From Paenibacillus sp. MAHUQ-63 (GTDB lineage: Bacteria > Bacillota > Bacilli > Paenibacillales > NBRC-103111): a stretch of 64,000 nucleotides of DNA. A program made the translations under genes and the position numbers. The stretch spans positions 310,001 through 374,000 of the forward strand of contig NZ_JARADB010000001.1 of NCBI RefSeq assembly GCF_028765165.1. Direction: 5' to 3'. The notes below the pieces were generated by a model that was given only the letters and a program-made list of their open reading frames with translations, did no database searches and was not told the DNA's origin. The stretch's first letter is position 1. Each line of letters starts with the position of its first letter. Shown one piece after another: positions 43,521 through 52,322 of this stretch.

Positions 43521-43551
43521 AAACCCGTCTGAATCCTGTTCAGACGGGTTT
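43521..43551. terminator. Bidirectional terminator
   Basis: AAACCCGTCTGAA and TTCAGACGGGTTT form a perfect 13-bp stem around TCCTG. It lies between the small membrane peptide gene (+) and the end of the L,D-transpeptidase gene (-). Confidence 0.9.
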
Positions 43552-43581
43552 ACTACGATGTACTGAATATCTACGTCCACG

Positions 43582-45129
43582 TTAGTCCAACCATTTGTAC
43601 TTTTTGCCCGGATTGCTGTCATTCGTCTGCAGCGGCAATCCGAAGGTTTGATCGGGCTTCCCTCGACCCGCACCGACACCGGGAGAGCCGCCTCCGCTTC
43701 CGTCGCCTGCGCCGGGCGTCTCTGCAGGCAGGATCCCTTTGCCGATCGTTACTTTCGTCTGATGCGCCACCATATTGTACAGCTCCTCAACGTCCGCCTG
43801 CAGCATCCGTACACAACCATGCGACTCGTCCTTCCCGATGCTGGAAGGTTTATTCGTGCCGTGAATCGCATACAGCGTATCCGACAGCGTCATCCCGCGG
43901 CTCCCGAACTCCCCGTTCGACTTCCCGTTCGGATTGCGCACTTTCTCGCTGATATAGAACTCGCCCTGCGGCGTTTTGTCACCGCCAAGTCCGACCGGAT
44001 AGCTGCGTAAAATATAGCTGCCGCTGACAAGCGCCAGCCGATGCTTCTCCGTATCGATCACGATGCGGAGCGGTTCCTGCAGGGGATCCGCAGAAGCTTT
44101 AGGCTGCGTGCTGCCGGGTGCACCACGCTCTTGAGCCGCAGGCGGAGACTGGACGGATTTATCATCCGCTGCCTGGCGCCCCGCTTGGGAAGCGGCTGCT
44201 TTCACGTTACCGAGCGCTTGCGGGAACAGCTCCTGCAGCTCTGGGGTTAACCCCGGCAGCAGGTTATCCGGATACGGCTTCGTCAGCTGCGCGGCGCTCT
44301 CCGGCGGCGCTCCGTTCTTCGCTCCATAGGCTTGGATCGCGCTTTGAAGCACAATCGCTTGCTCCCGGTCACGCATCCATTGATCGATAGCGGGGGTAAG
44401 CGCCGTACTGTCGGCGAGCTGGCAGGAGCATACTTGCGATTGGTAAACCTTCAGCGCGGCAGCTCCACCGCCTTCCGGCTGTGTCATAACGCTGAGGAGC
44501 GGACTGACCGCCTTATGCCACTCCTTCCACTTGCCGTCCGCGCTTCGCGGCGCCTGCATGATGACGGCTTCGCCCGCTCCTGAACCGGAGGAGGCAAGCA
44601 CTTGTTCCAGCTTCTTCGACCAATCCCCCTCCGCGAAATACAGCCTCGTCCCTGTCGGTCCCTCCTGCTTCGCCACAGGAGGTGTTGCAGAGGCTGCGGC
44701 ATTGGCGTTAAGGCCGGCCCCCGCCTTCCCGGCTTCTTTAGGTAAGCCGCTATTGGCGGAATCGATGGCCGCGGGAACCGCCAGCAGCAGCAGAAGCACC
44801 ATCAGCGGCATCCACCTGCCTTTTCCCTTCGCACGGCCTGCCGTTACCGCCTCTCTGGCGCCCTTGGAGGCCGCAGGGGGATATTCGGGCAGCGGACCTT
44901 CGATCGTAATTTTCTGACGCTCAAAGGCCTCGTAAATCTCGCCAGACTGTGCGAAACAATAGGCAGCCTTGCCCTCTTTGCCTTGTGCGGCGTATTCTCG
45001 GCCCAGCAAATACCAAGCCATTTTATGATCAGGATGATCCTTGACATATTTCTTCAGGTATAGAGGATCTTCGATCGGATTATGTTGGAAAAACTTTTCC
45101 AACCGCTCATTGTCATTCTTCCTGTTCAA
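43582..45129 (-). CDS. L,D-transpeptidase (YkuD) with N-terminal TPR-like domain and membrane anchor
   Basis: 515 aa starting with TTG (GGAGGTATCCGGG upstream). Residues 20-75 look like a TPR segment (Ala-Trp-Tyr-Leu-Leu-Gly-Arg-Glu-Tyr). One membrane helix follows at about 107-122, then a Ser/Ala-rich region and the YkuD domain at about 350-465. The catalytic motif is His-Gly-Thr-Asn-Lys...Ser-His-Gly-Cys-Val-Arg-Met. These enzymes make 3-3 cross-links in peptidoglycan, often in spore cortex or stationary-phase walls. The cytosolic TPR half is unusual and may receive an internal signal. Confidence 0.93.
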   Translation of the reverse strand: MNRKNDNERLEKFFQHNPIEDPLYLKKYVKDHPDHKMAWYLLGREYAAQGKEGKAAYCFAQSGEIYEAFERQKITIEGPLPEYPPAASKGAREAVTAGRAKGKGRWMPLMVLLLLLAVPAAIDSANSGLPKEAGKAGAGLNANAAASATPPVAKQEGPTGTRLYFAEGDWSKKLEQVLASSGSGAGEAVIMQAPRSADGKWKEWHKAVSPLLSVMTQPEGGGAAALKVYQSQVCSCQLADSTALTPAIDQWMRDREQAIVLQSAIQAYGAKNGAPPESAAQLTKPYPDNLLPGLTPELQELFPQALGNVKAAASQAGRQAADDKSVQSPPAAQERGAPGSTQPKASADPLQEPLRIVIDTEKHRLALVSGSYILRSYPVGLGGDKTPQGEFYISEKVRNPNGKSNGEFGSRGMTLSDTLYAIHGTNKPSSIGKDESHGCVRMLQADVEELYNMVAHQTKVTIGKGILPAETPGAGDGSGGGSPGVGAGRGKPDQTFGLPLQTNDSNPGKKYKWLD

Positions 45130-45264
45130 CCCGGATACCTCCCCATGTTTTTCCAGACTCTCTTTGATTTATCGGCAGCATGGACTCGGAGGTGAAGCCT
45201 AAATTAACAAGTCTTGATTTCTATGAGCATAGCGGCCAAATGAAAAAACAAGACTCCTGATTTT

Positions 45265-45470
45265 CGGGGGCTTGCGGGGCATGCGGGGCTTGCGGGGCGG
45301 GCCGGGCGCGCGGGGCGCGCGGGGCGGGCGGGCTTGCGGGCTTGCGGGCTTGCGGGCGCGCGGGCGCGCGGGCTCGCGGGGCGGGCGGGGCATGCGGGGC
45401 ATGCAGGGCGCGCGGGGCGGGCCGGGCGGGCCGGGCGGGCGGGGCATGCAGGGCGGGCCGGGCATGCGCA
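45265..45470. repeat. GC-rich tandem array, unit GCGGGGCNN (9 and 8 bases)
   Basis: About 22 units follow each other. Outer units are 9-mers (GCGGGGCAT, GCGGGGCTT, GCGGGGCGG, GCCGGGCGG); a middle block consists of 8-mers (GCGGGCTT, GCGGGCGC). The last two bases of each unit vary. The mixed unit length breaks any reading frame. Confidence 0.88.
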
Positions 45471-45480
45471 GAATGAGGCG

Positions 45481-45501
45481 TAACTGGAATTTCTCCAGTT
45501 A
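45481..45501. repeat. Palindromic repeat, copy 1 (TAACTGG-N7-CCAGTTA)
   Basis: Arms TAACTGG at 45481-45487 and CCAGTTA at 45495-45501. It follows the GC-rich array directly. Confidence 0.75.
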
Positions 45502-45617
45502 TTCCATCCGATTTCTCCATAATCTGAGGCGCAACTGAAGGAAAATTTCCTGCTGATTCCACGAAAAGTGCCATATCGGCTCTTAATAGCGTCCCGAAGG
45601 CTACCAGGACCCTGGAT

Positions 45618-45638
45618 TAACTGGTTTTTTTCCAGTTA
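45618..45638. repeat. Palindromic repeat, copy 2 (TAACTGG-N7-CCAGTTA)
   Basis: Identical arms and the same 7-base spacing as copy 1, now with a T-rich loop. A weaker relative (CAACTGAAGG...CCTGCTG) lies between the two copies. Confidence 0.75.
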
Positions 45639-45761
45639 TGCCACCCCAGCGCAGCACCAGAACGCACAAGTACATCCTTACGCTATCCAGTGGGCAGCAG
45701 CGGGCAGGTGCGGGCGCTGTCGTACGATAAGGGGTACACCGCACCACTCACCAGTAGGTTA

Positions 45762-45940
45762 GCGGAAATACGATGCGTTATTTAGCCCTAAGAGGGCTCT
45801 TTGGGGGAAGATGCGGAAATACGATTCGCTATCTCGCAGTTGTGCCTTCAATTTCTGCGAAAAACCACTTAATAGCGAACCGTATTTCCTCTTCGTTCGC
45901 AGAATGGATGGTTTTCGGCGAAATAGCGCACTGTATTTCC
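45762..45940. repeat. Four copies of a 20-base unit, two in each orientation
   Basis: Forward copies at about 45762-45783 and 45813-45833 read GCGGAAATACGATNCGNTAT. Reverse copies at about 45871-45890 and 45921-45940 read AATAGCGNACNGTATTTCC. The reverse pair is the complement of the forward pair with scattered changes, so the region could fold as nested hairpins. Confidence 0.75.
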
Positions 45941-46005
45941 CTTGCGCCGATGGACGTACGACGTGGGAGCTTGCGGGGCAGAAAAGCCTGCCCCAATAAA
46001 ATAAA

Positions 46006-46031
46006 GCCTGACAAGGTTCCCCTTGCCAAGC
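46006..46031 (-). terminator. Intrinsic terminator of the cyclase-FecR-NHL operon
   Basis: On the minus strand GCTTGGCAAGG and CCTTGTCAGGC pair imperfectly and are followed by TTTATTTTATT. It lies just past the stop of the NHL gene. Confidence 0.7.
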
Positions 46032-46038
46032 TCATTTA

Positions 46039-47637
46039 TTACTTATATGTTTTCGTACGCACAATTGCCGTCTGTGTGCCGGCATCCCACTGCACGTCCA
46101 AGCCAATTTGCTCGGCGAAGAAGCGAATCGGCACATAAGTGCGGTCCTGCTTCACATAAGGCGAAGCGTCCGTAGCCTGCTTCACGTCAGCCTTCCCGGC
46201 TTGCTTGAGCACGACGCCTGTTTCCCCGATAGCCAATTCTACGGTTGTATCCCCTTTGACCAGCTGTACCACTTTGCGGCCGTCCAGCTCGTCATATTTC
46301 ACTTCATAGCCGAACGTCTCGCTGATCGCACGAACGGGAACCATCGTCCGTCCATCTGAAAGCTCCGGTTGTGCGTCGAAAGCGATCGCTTGGCTGCCGT
46401 GAACGACCTTAATTCCCTCTTTGGCCAGGCCGGCAGGAAGCTGATATGGCGCTATTTTGCGCACTTTGTTGTTCGAGGCATCCGCCACGACGATATTGCC
46501 TTGTTCGGTCACAAGCACGTCTTCCGGGCTATAGAACTGCGCTGCACGCTCGACACCGTCCGCCTCCCCCGTCTGAACGGTCCCGGCAATCGTCGTAACC
46601 TTGCCGTCGAACAAATAGCGAACGGCATGATTCAAACTGTCCGCGATCAAGACGCCGCCTTCGGCTGTCACTGCGAGCCCTTTGGGGAAGTCGAACTTCG
46701 CCTTCGCCGCCTCGCCATCCGCATAGTCTCCGGCCGCGTATAATTCGTTAGCGCCATACGCTTGGGAAGAACCGGCGACGGTCTTCACGGTGCCAGCCTG
46801 CAAATCAACGTAGCGAATCAGCTGGTTGCCCGTATCGCTTACATAGAGATTACCTTTGCCATCCAGCACGAGACCGGAGGGCTCATTGAATTTCGCTGCG
46901 CTTAATGCGCCATCTCGGAATTCTCCTGCGAATGACGCCTCGCCCGGCGTAAGCCGCACGGCGCGGTTCGCAGGCGCACTCAGCGTAGTAACCGTGCCGT
47001 TCGCCGTAATCTTGCGAATCACATGGTTGAGCGAATCGGCAACATAGACGGTTCCATCCGCCGTTACGGCCACATCGCTCGGATGGTTGAAGCTGGCTGC
47101 CGCCCCTTGGCCGTCCTTATTGCCCGGCACGCCGTTACCTGCCAAGGTCGTCACTTGGCCCGCAGCGTCTATTTTCCGAATGGCGTTATTCCCGGAATCG
47201 GCGACATATACATTCCCTTGGCCATCGACAGCCAAGCCCTTCGGCGCGTTGAAGAACGCTTGAGACGCTTTGCCGTCCAGAAGCCCCCCTGTCGGGAATC
47301 CTTGCGCATTCTTGGTCACCACGACTTCAGGGCCAGCGAACGTCGTCACTTGGCCGTCTGCCAATCGGCGAATGAGGTGGTTGCGGGTGTCCGCGATCAG
47401 AATGCTGCCGTCCGGCAGCTGCAGCGTGCTGCCTGGCGCGCGGAAACCGGCCTTCAAGGCGTCGCCGTTCACATCTTCGAAGTCGCCGATCCCGGCCAAT
47501 GTCGTAACATCGGCAAGTATGCGCCCGCTATCCGAACGCAGCGCATCTCCCGATAAGCCTGCCGCCCAAGCGGACGACCCTCCCATTAAAGCAGCTGCCG
47601 CAAGGGAAGAAACGAGAATATGTTTGAAAGGTTTCAT
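46039..47637 (-). CDS. Secreted NHL-repeat protein with copper-amine-oxidase-N-type C-terminal domain
   Basis: 532 aa. Signal peptide ends near Ala-Trp-Ala-Ala (residues 24-27). Five or six NHL repeats (about 45-400) carry the recurring Asn-x-Val-Tyr-Val-Ala-Asp-(Ser)-x-Asn-(His)-x-Ile-Arg and Val-Thr-Thr-Leu-Ala-Gly motifs of a beta-propeller. The C-terminal part (about 410-532) has the features of the copper amine oxidase N-terminal-like domain common in Paenibacillus: Thr-Met-Val-Pro-Val-Arg-Ala-Ile-Ser-Glu and Arg-Thr-Tyr-Val-Pro-Ile-Arg-Phe-Phe-Ala-Glu. No enzymatic motif is visible. It is the third gene of the cyclase operon, 26 bases after the FecR gene. Confidence 0.92.
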   Translation of the reverse strand: MKPFKHILVSSLAAAALMGGSSAWAAGLSGDALRSDSGRILADVTTLAGIGDFEDVNGDALKAGFRAPGSTLQLPDGSILIADTRNHLIRRLADGQVTTFAGPEVVVTKNAQGFPTGGLLDGKASQAFFNAPKGLAVDGQGNVYVADSGNNAIRKIDAAGQVTTLAGNGVPGNKDGQGAAASFNHPSDVAVTADGTVYVADSLNHVIRKITANGTVTTLSAPANRAVRLTPGEASFAGEFRDGALSAAKFNEPSGLVLDGKGNLYVSDTGNQLIRYVDLQAGTVKTVAGSSQAYGANELYAAGDYADGEAAKAKFDFPKGLAVTAEGGVLIADSLNHAVRYLFDGKVTTIAGTVQTGEADGVERAAQFYSPEDVLVTEQGNIVVADASNNKVRKIAPYQLPAGLAKEGIKVVHGSQAIAFDAQPELSDGRTMVPVRAISETFGYEVKYDELDGRKVVQLVKGDTTVELAIGETGVVLKQAGKADVKQATDASPYVKQDRTYVPIRFFAEQIGLDVQWDAGTQTAIVRTKTYK

Positions 47638-47663
47638 TGCTATCTCCTTTTCCTATCTATAGA

Positions 47664-49469
47664 TTAAACGCCCATATCAATATTCAACGTCACCGGCTCA
47701 ATGCTGGTTTCGGAGAACGGAATCGTTTGTACCGATGTCCCGTCTTTGCGGACAATGACAATTTTGCCTACCGATATCGCTTGTTGCCCGAAACCACGCA
47801 GCGGAATCGTAACCAGCTTTTGGGAATCTTTTACATCGATATTGCCTGCATTGCCGAAGTTAGTGACCGTATATACTAATTCTTTCTGCTCAGTACCTTC
47901 GTATTCTTTGATATAATCCGCATAATTAGTGCTGCTGTCTCTACCGAAGATTGAGCCGTTAATGAACGGCATGTCGTCGCTATAGAACGTATTATCGCCA
48001 TACAGCAAATGAACTTCTACGGCATAAATATTTTTGGTATCTTTGAAATTGCTCATAAGGATATCCAAATTGTATTTATTCGGTGTATCACTAGTTCCAG
48101 CCATCGCAGCTTGCAAACTCACGGCAGGCACCGGTGCCGGCGGCGTTCCTGGATCCCCTCCGCCTGGGTTACCACTGCCGGGATTACCGCTGCCAGAGTC
48201 CGAACCGCCGCTCCCCGGATTCGTCTGAGGCTGATTCCCAGTCGTAGTTTGATTCAGATTCTTCAAAGCGTCTTGCTTCGCCTTCTCTTCGGCTGCCTTC
48301 ACCGCTTCCAGCTGCTTCTTATTCTGCTCCTCGAGCAGCTTAAGCATCGCTTCCAGCTGCTTTTTCAACTCAGCTTCCTTCTTCTCGCGCTCCAGCTTAT
48401 TTTTGAGCTTCGCAGCTTCCAGCTTTTTCAGCTGCTCCTGCTTCGCTTTCTCTTTCTCAGGATCGACTCCCGCCGTCTTGTCCAACTCTTTGACTTTACC
48501 TAAATCTAACTTCCTGTTATCCAGCGCAATTTTCTTATTCGCTTCATTGATGACTTTATCCATGTCCGATTTATCGATTTTATTTTCTGACAGCGCTTTT
48601 TTGGCGATATTGCCGACCAAGTTATCGAAATTTTGCTGCACCTTGTTCAGCTCTTCCAAGCTTTTGATAACAAGGTTCCCATCTTCGGTGACGATGCCTT
48701 GGCTTAATTCCTGCTTCTTCTTCTCAATAAATTCATCGTTCTCTTTGTCAATCTCCGCTTTATTCAGGATGAATGCTTTGATGACTTCCGGGGAAGCCTG
48801 TGCCACGAAATCCTCCAGATCCAGGAAATCCACTTTCAGCGCAAGATCGTCCGTTTCATCCCGGGAATCCAGCTCAATCTGCTGCGTCGGATACAAATAA
48901 GTAATCGTGGTATGCTGTTCGTTGTCAGTGCCAGTCGTTACTGTAGATGCAGATACTTTACCTGCCCCGACCGCCATTTTGATAGCCCCTGTTTTCGGAT
49001 CGACGGAAACGAAAAACTGCGTTCCACGTACGCCCATTACTGCCGTTGGCGTTTCTACTTCAAATTCATCGTTCGATCCGGCCAGCGATTTGACTTTGAC
49101 CCACATGGAGCCCGCCCAAACCTTCAGCTTGGACTTTTTGTTTCCATCGGACGAATTGAGATCGGATACGTTGATTTCCGCATTCTCGCCTAGCGTTACA
49201 TCCGCATCCCCGCTGCTCAAATTCAAAGTAACCGACGAACCGGACCCCGTATACACGGTATCCCCTTGATTCAAGCTCATACTCTCGTAAGCGTCGTACG
49301 ATTTGGAGCCTCCGCCTTTCTTCACGGTGACATCCCCGGATAACGAAGCAATGACGGCCACCCGCACCGTTTTGGCATCCGCCGGACTTGCGAACAGCCC
49401 GGAAATCAAGCTGACGACCAAACACAAGCTTAAGCATAATGAGACAAATGATTTCTTGGAAACTTCCAC
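47664..49469 (-). CDS. Secreted FecR-domain protein with coiled coil and cohesin-like C-terminus
   Basis: 601 aa from a GTG at 49469 with GGGGAGG 8 bases upstream. The ATG eight codons earlier lacks one. Signal peptide (Lys-Lys-Ser...Ser-Pro-Ala-Asp-Ala). A FecR domain at about 40-155 has Val-Thr-Val-Lys-Lys-Gly, Asp-Thr-Val-Tyr-Thr-Gly and Val-Met-Gly-Val-Arg-Gly-Thr-Gln-Phe. A Lys/Glu/Gln/Leu-rich helical region (about 220-410) probably forms a coiled coil, then a Gly/Ser/Pro/Asn linker (about 410-450). The last 150 residues resemble a cohesin-like beta domain. There is no membrane anchor apart from the signal peptide. It lies between the cyclase and the NHL protein genes and may carry signals to the cyclase's outer domain. 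Confidence 0.9.
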   Translation of the reverse strand: MEVSKKSFVSLCLSLCLVVSLISGLFASPADAKTVRVAVIASLSGDVTVKKGGGSKSYDAYESMSLNQGDTVYTGSGSSVTLNLSSGDADVTLGENAEINVSDLNSSDGNKKSKLKVWAGSMWVKVKSLAGSNDEFEVETPTAVMGVRGTQFFVSVDPKTGAIKMAVGAGKVSASTVTTGTDNEQHTTITYLYPTQQIELDSRDETDDLALKVDFLDLEDFVAQASPEVIKAFILNKAEIDKENDEFIEKKKQELSQGIVTEDGNLVIKSLEELNKVQQNFDNLVGNIAKKALSENKIDKSDMDKVINEANKKIALDNRKLDLGKVKELDKTAGVDPEKEKAKQEQLKKLEAAKLKNKLEREKKEAELKKQLEAMLKLLEEQNKKQLEAVKAAEEKAKQDALKNLNQTTTGNQPQTNPGSGGSDSGSGNPGSGNPGGGDPGTPPAPVPAVSLQAAMAGTSDTPNKYNLDILMSNFKDTKNIYAVEVHLLYGDNTFYSDDMPFINGSIFGRDSSTNYADYIKEYEGTEQKELVYTVTNFGNAGNIDVKDSQKLVTIPLRGFGQQAISVGKIVIVRKDGTSVQTIPFSETSIEPVTLNIDMGV

Positions 49470-49495
49470 TCCGAATTCCTCCCCAATTTTCATTC

Positions 49496-51343
49496 TTACA
49501 GATTCCCGATCACTTCGTAGACAGCAACGGGCTTTTCTTTGCCTTTGACCTTAATTTCACCTATCGATTCTATGACGAAAAGATGCTTGACCCTTTCATA
49601 GGTTTGCTCGCTAATGAGAATTTGGCCCGGCTTGGCATTGGATTCCAAACGCGCAGACAAATTCACCGTGTCGCCGATAGCGGTATAATCCAAGCGTAAG
49701 TCCTCGGATCCGATGTTGCCGACAACAGCAGGTCCGCTGTTAATGCCGAGACCGAATTTCACGCCGATCCCATATTTCTCAATCAGCTTCTGCTCCAAAA
49801 TGTTCGCCTGGGATTTCATTTCGATCGCAGCCCGAACGGCCATCTCCGGATGGTTCTCATATTCAATCGGAGCGCCGAACATCGCCATCACGCCGTCCCC
49901 AATGAATTTGTCGAGCGTTCCGTTAAATTTGAAAATCGCCTTCGTACATACATCCAAATATTCGTTCAACACTTGAATGACCTGCTCGGGCTCAAGCCGC
50001 TCAGACATAGGCGTAAACCCGCGGATATCGACGAAAATAAGCGAAATGTCCTTCCGGCTTCCGCCGAGCTTCACATCTTCACCGGATTGCAGCAGTTCAT
50101 CGACAACGGATTTGGATACGAAGCGTCCGAAAATCCCCGTGACCCGGTTTCTTTCCTTGCGTTCTTCTAAGTAATGACTGACAAGCGACCATATGTAAAT
50201 TAAAACAAGGGCAAACTGCGGATAAACAAGCGGCGCGAACGTAGAGCCCGCGATATAGAACGTTAACCAAACGCCGCCATACAGCACAAAGATGCCGATG
50301 AAAATGAACAGCGCGGTCTTTCCTCTGAATCTCTCAAATAAGAAAATAGCAAGCAGCGAAATAAGCAAAATCAAGCCAATCCCTACAGGCTTACTCGAAT
50401 CTTGGTAAAACTTGCTCTCCAGCAGTGTTTGAATCATATTGGCATGGATTTCGATTCCGAACATTTTGACCGAAGAAATCGGCGTCGGATATTCATCCTG
50501 CATGGCCGTGACGAAAGGCCCTACCAACACGATGCTGCCCTGCAGAGGCAAAGGATTTTTGCTGTTCATCACATCCACGAACGAAAGCATCTCATAACCG
50601 GAGGTCGCATCCACCTTCTGCCTGGGCAGTGTGAAAAACTCTGTCGTCACTTGGTTTCTCTCATTGGTTGGCATGACGACATTTCCGCGCTTCCATGCTC
50701 CCGTCGTGTCATCTCTCTTGATTCTCTCGTGGTCATCCAGTACTAGATTCGCCAGAGCGACACTGAATGCAGGTATGTAAGTCCCGTTCTCATCCGGCAG
50801 TCCAACGGGCAGCTTGCGCGCTTTGCCGTCTTTGTCGACGAACACATTGATATGCGCCATCTGCTGCCGGTCGGTCGTTATTGTCGATGTCGGGTAATCG
50901 ATTTTGTCAGGCACCAGATCTCCTGCCTGCTGCTGCTTGGAGGGATAGTTAATTTGTATGGGCAAGATGACATTATCGTATTTGGCCATCACATCAGCCA
51001 ATGCCTTATCGTCTGAGGGGTTTTTGGAAGGTTCGGCCAAGACCACGTCGATGCCGATCGCCGCCGCACCGGATTGTTCCAGCTTCTCGATCAATTGCGC
51101 ATATATCGAACGGTCCCACGGGAACTTACCGATCGCTTTCAGAGATTTCTCATCAATCTTGACGATTTTGATTCGGTCTTCGGGCTGGCGTTCTTCTACG
51201 GACTTCGCCTTGCGCAAAACATCCTGCAGAGGCCCTTCCACAAAATAAAACAAACCGCTCGAGTTGACCGTGTAGAAATATGTCGATAGCAGCATAATCA
51301 AAAGTCCTGCCACTACCGTCTTGATCCACTTCTTTTTACCCAT
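49496..51343 (-). CDS. CHASE2-class III adenylate/guanylate cyclase
   Basis: 615 aa. One N-terminal helix, an extracytoplasmic CHASE2 sensor (about 35-330, with Arg-Ile-Lys-Ile-Val-Lys-Ile-Asp-Glu-Lys-Ser and Ile-Gly-Ile-Asp-Val-Val), three further helices (about 338-405), and a cyclase domain (about 430-615). The metal-binding aspartates lie in Phe-Val-Asp-Ile-Arg-Gly-Phe-Thr and Phe-Ile-Gly-Asp-Gly. The Lys in Leu-Asp-Lys-Phe-Ile-Gly-Asp is the base-selecting residue typical of adenylate cyclases, and Asn-Leu-Ser-Ala-Arg supplies the transition-state Asn/Arg pair. All catalytic residues are present, so it should be active and make cAMP. AAGGAGG precedes the ATG. Confidence 0.95.
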   Translation of the reverse strand: MGKKKWIKTVVAGLLIMLLSTYFYTVNSSGLFYFVEGPLQDVLRKAKSVEERQPEDRIKIVKIDEKSLKAIGKFPWDRSIYAQLIEKLEQSGAAAIGIDVVLAEPSKNPSDDKALADVMAKYDNVILPIQINYPSKQQQAGDLVPDKIDYPTSTITTDRQQMAHINVFVDKDGKARKLPVGLPDENGTYIPAFSVALANLVLDDHERIKRDDTTGAWKRGNVVMPTNERNQVTTEFFTLPRQKVDATSGYEMLSFVDVMNSKNPLPLQGSIVLVGPFVTAMQDEYPTPISSVKMFGIEIHANMIQTLLESKFYQDSSKPVGIGLILLISLLAIFLFERFRGKTALFIFIGIFVLYGGVWLTFYIAGSTFAPLVYPQFALVLIYIWSLVSHYLEERKERNRVTGIFGRFVSKSVVDELLQSGEDVKLGGSRKDISLIFVDIRGFTPMSERLEPEQVIQVLNEYLDVCTKAIFKFNGTLDKFIGDGVMAMFGAPIEYENHPEMAVRAAIEMKSQANILEQKLIEKYGIGVKFGLGINSGPAVVGNIGSEDLRLDYTAIGDTVNLSARLESNAKPGQILISEQTYERVKHLFVIESIGEIKVKGKEKPVAVYEVIGNL

Positions 51344-51370
51344 ATGAACCTCCTTATACCTACTAGATTC

Positions 51371-51399
51371 ATTGTAAGATGGAGGTAGACAAATGGCAA
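51371..51399 (-). promoter_or_regulatory. Sigma-A promoter of the cyclase operon
   Basis: On the minus strand TTGCCA (51394-51399), 17 bases, TACAAT (51371-51376). A short leader with AAGGAGG follows. Confidence 0.7.
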
Positions 51400-51433
51400 T
51401 GAATTCTTACATTTATATACAAATTGTAGCAAA

Positions 51434-51469
51434 AAAAAGCTCAGTTCCCGGTCAGGAACTGAGCTTTTT
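51434..51469 (-). terminator. Intrinsic terminator after ferredoxin
   Basis: AAAAAGCTCAGTTCC and GGAACTGAGCTTTTT form a 15-bp stem with a T-run on the minus strand. Confidence 0.93.
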
Positions 51470-51506
51470 CGACATTTCGCAGATCGCCTCTACGAATAAG
51501 GTATGA

Positions 51507-51806
<300 letters not shown>

Positions 51807-52313
51807 TTAATATTGATCTCCCTCAAAATACCTCTGAATAAAGTCGGCCAGAGCAGAAGCGTCGTTTACATCAAAAATCGGATAAGCCAAACCAGCCATT
51901 CCTTCCGCTTCCAGATCGGTGGCAATCGCGATAGGCTCCGGCTCTAGAACATGAACAATTCCTCTCTGCTCTATTGTACGGAAAATCGCGATCTTTGGAT
52001 GCTTTTCCCTTTTAAAACCTTCAACAAAAACATAATCCAAATGATTCCATGCGCGGACCTGCTCTTGCAGATCGGGCTGCTGCTTCCTTTCGTAGACGTG
52101 AACCCCACCCGGGGATAAGGTCACAACCGCATCGGCCCCGGACTCGGCGAAAATAGTTGAATCCGCTCCTGACGCTTCTTTATAATGTCCATGCGCGTCA
52201 TGTTTCATAACCACAACCCGTTTGTTGCGCCGCTTCATCTCAACGACGAGCTTAGCGATTAACGTTGTCTTGCCGCTGTTCGAGTACCCCGCAAAGCCGA
52301 TGCAATGCGCCAT
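51807..52313 (-). CDS. mobB: Molybdopterin-guanine dinucleotide synthesis protein MobB
   Basis: 168 aa. Walker A Gly-Tyr-Ser-Asn-Ser-Gly-Lys-Thr-Thr near the N-terminus, and His-Asp-Ala-His-Gly-His typical of MobB. MobB binds GTP and helps MobA convert molybdopterin to its guanine dinucleotide form. No other moa/mob genes are near. It starts 9 bases after the DNA polymerase IV gene and ends 3 bases from the ferredoxin promoter, so dinB-mobB is probably one transcript. Confidence 0.95.
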   Translation of the reverse strand: MAHCIGFAGYSNSGKTTLIAKLVVEMKRRNKRVVVMKHDAHGHYKEASGADSTIFAESGADAVVTLSPGGVHVYERKQQPDLQEQVRAWNHLDYVFVEGFKREKHPKIAIFRTIEQRGIVHVLEPEPIAIATDLEAEGMAGLAYPIFDVNDASALADFIQRYFEGDQY

Positions 52314-52322
52314 AAGCTGCCC

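Larger units (their letters stand above)
45130..46038. other. Non-coding stretch with several families of short repeats
   Basis: About 900 bases without a credible gene. It holds a GC-rich 9-base tandem array, two copies of one palindrome, and four copies of a 20-base unit in opposite orientation pairs (see separate entries), then the terminator of the NHL gene. The sequences read as open frames here have no ribosome binding sites and follow the repeat period. Confidence 0.8.

Noticed and set aside
45199..45574. Collagen-like (Gly-X-Y or Pro-Pro-X) proteins read from the GC-rich array on either strand
   Set aside because: The pattern follows directly from 9-base units. The 8-base units shift the frame and no start with a ribosome binding site was found.
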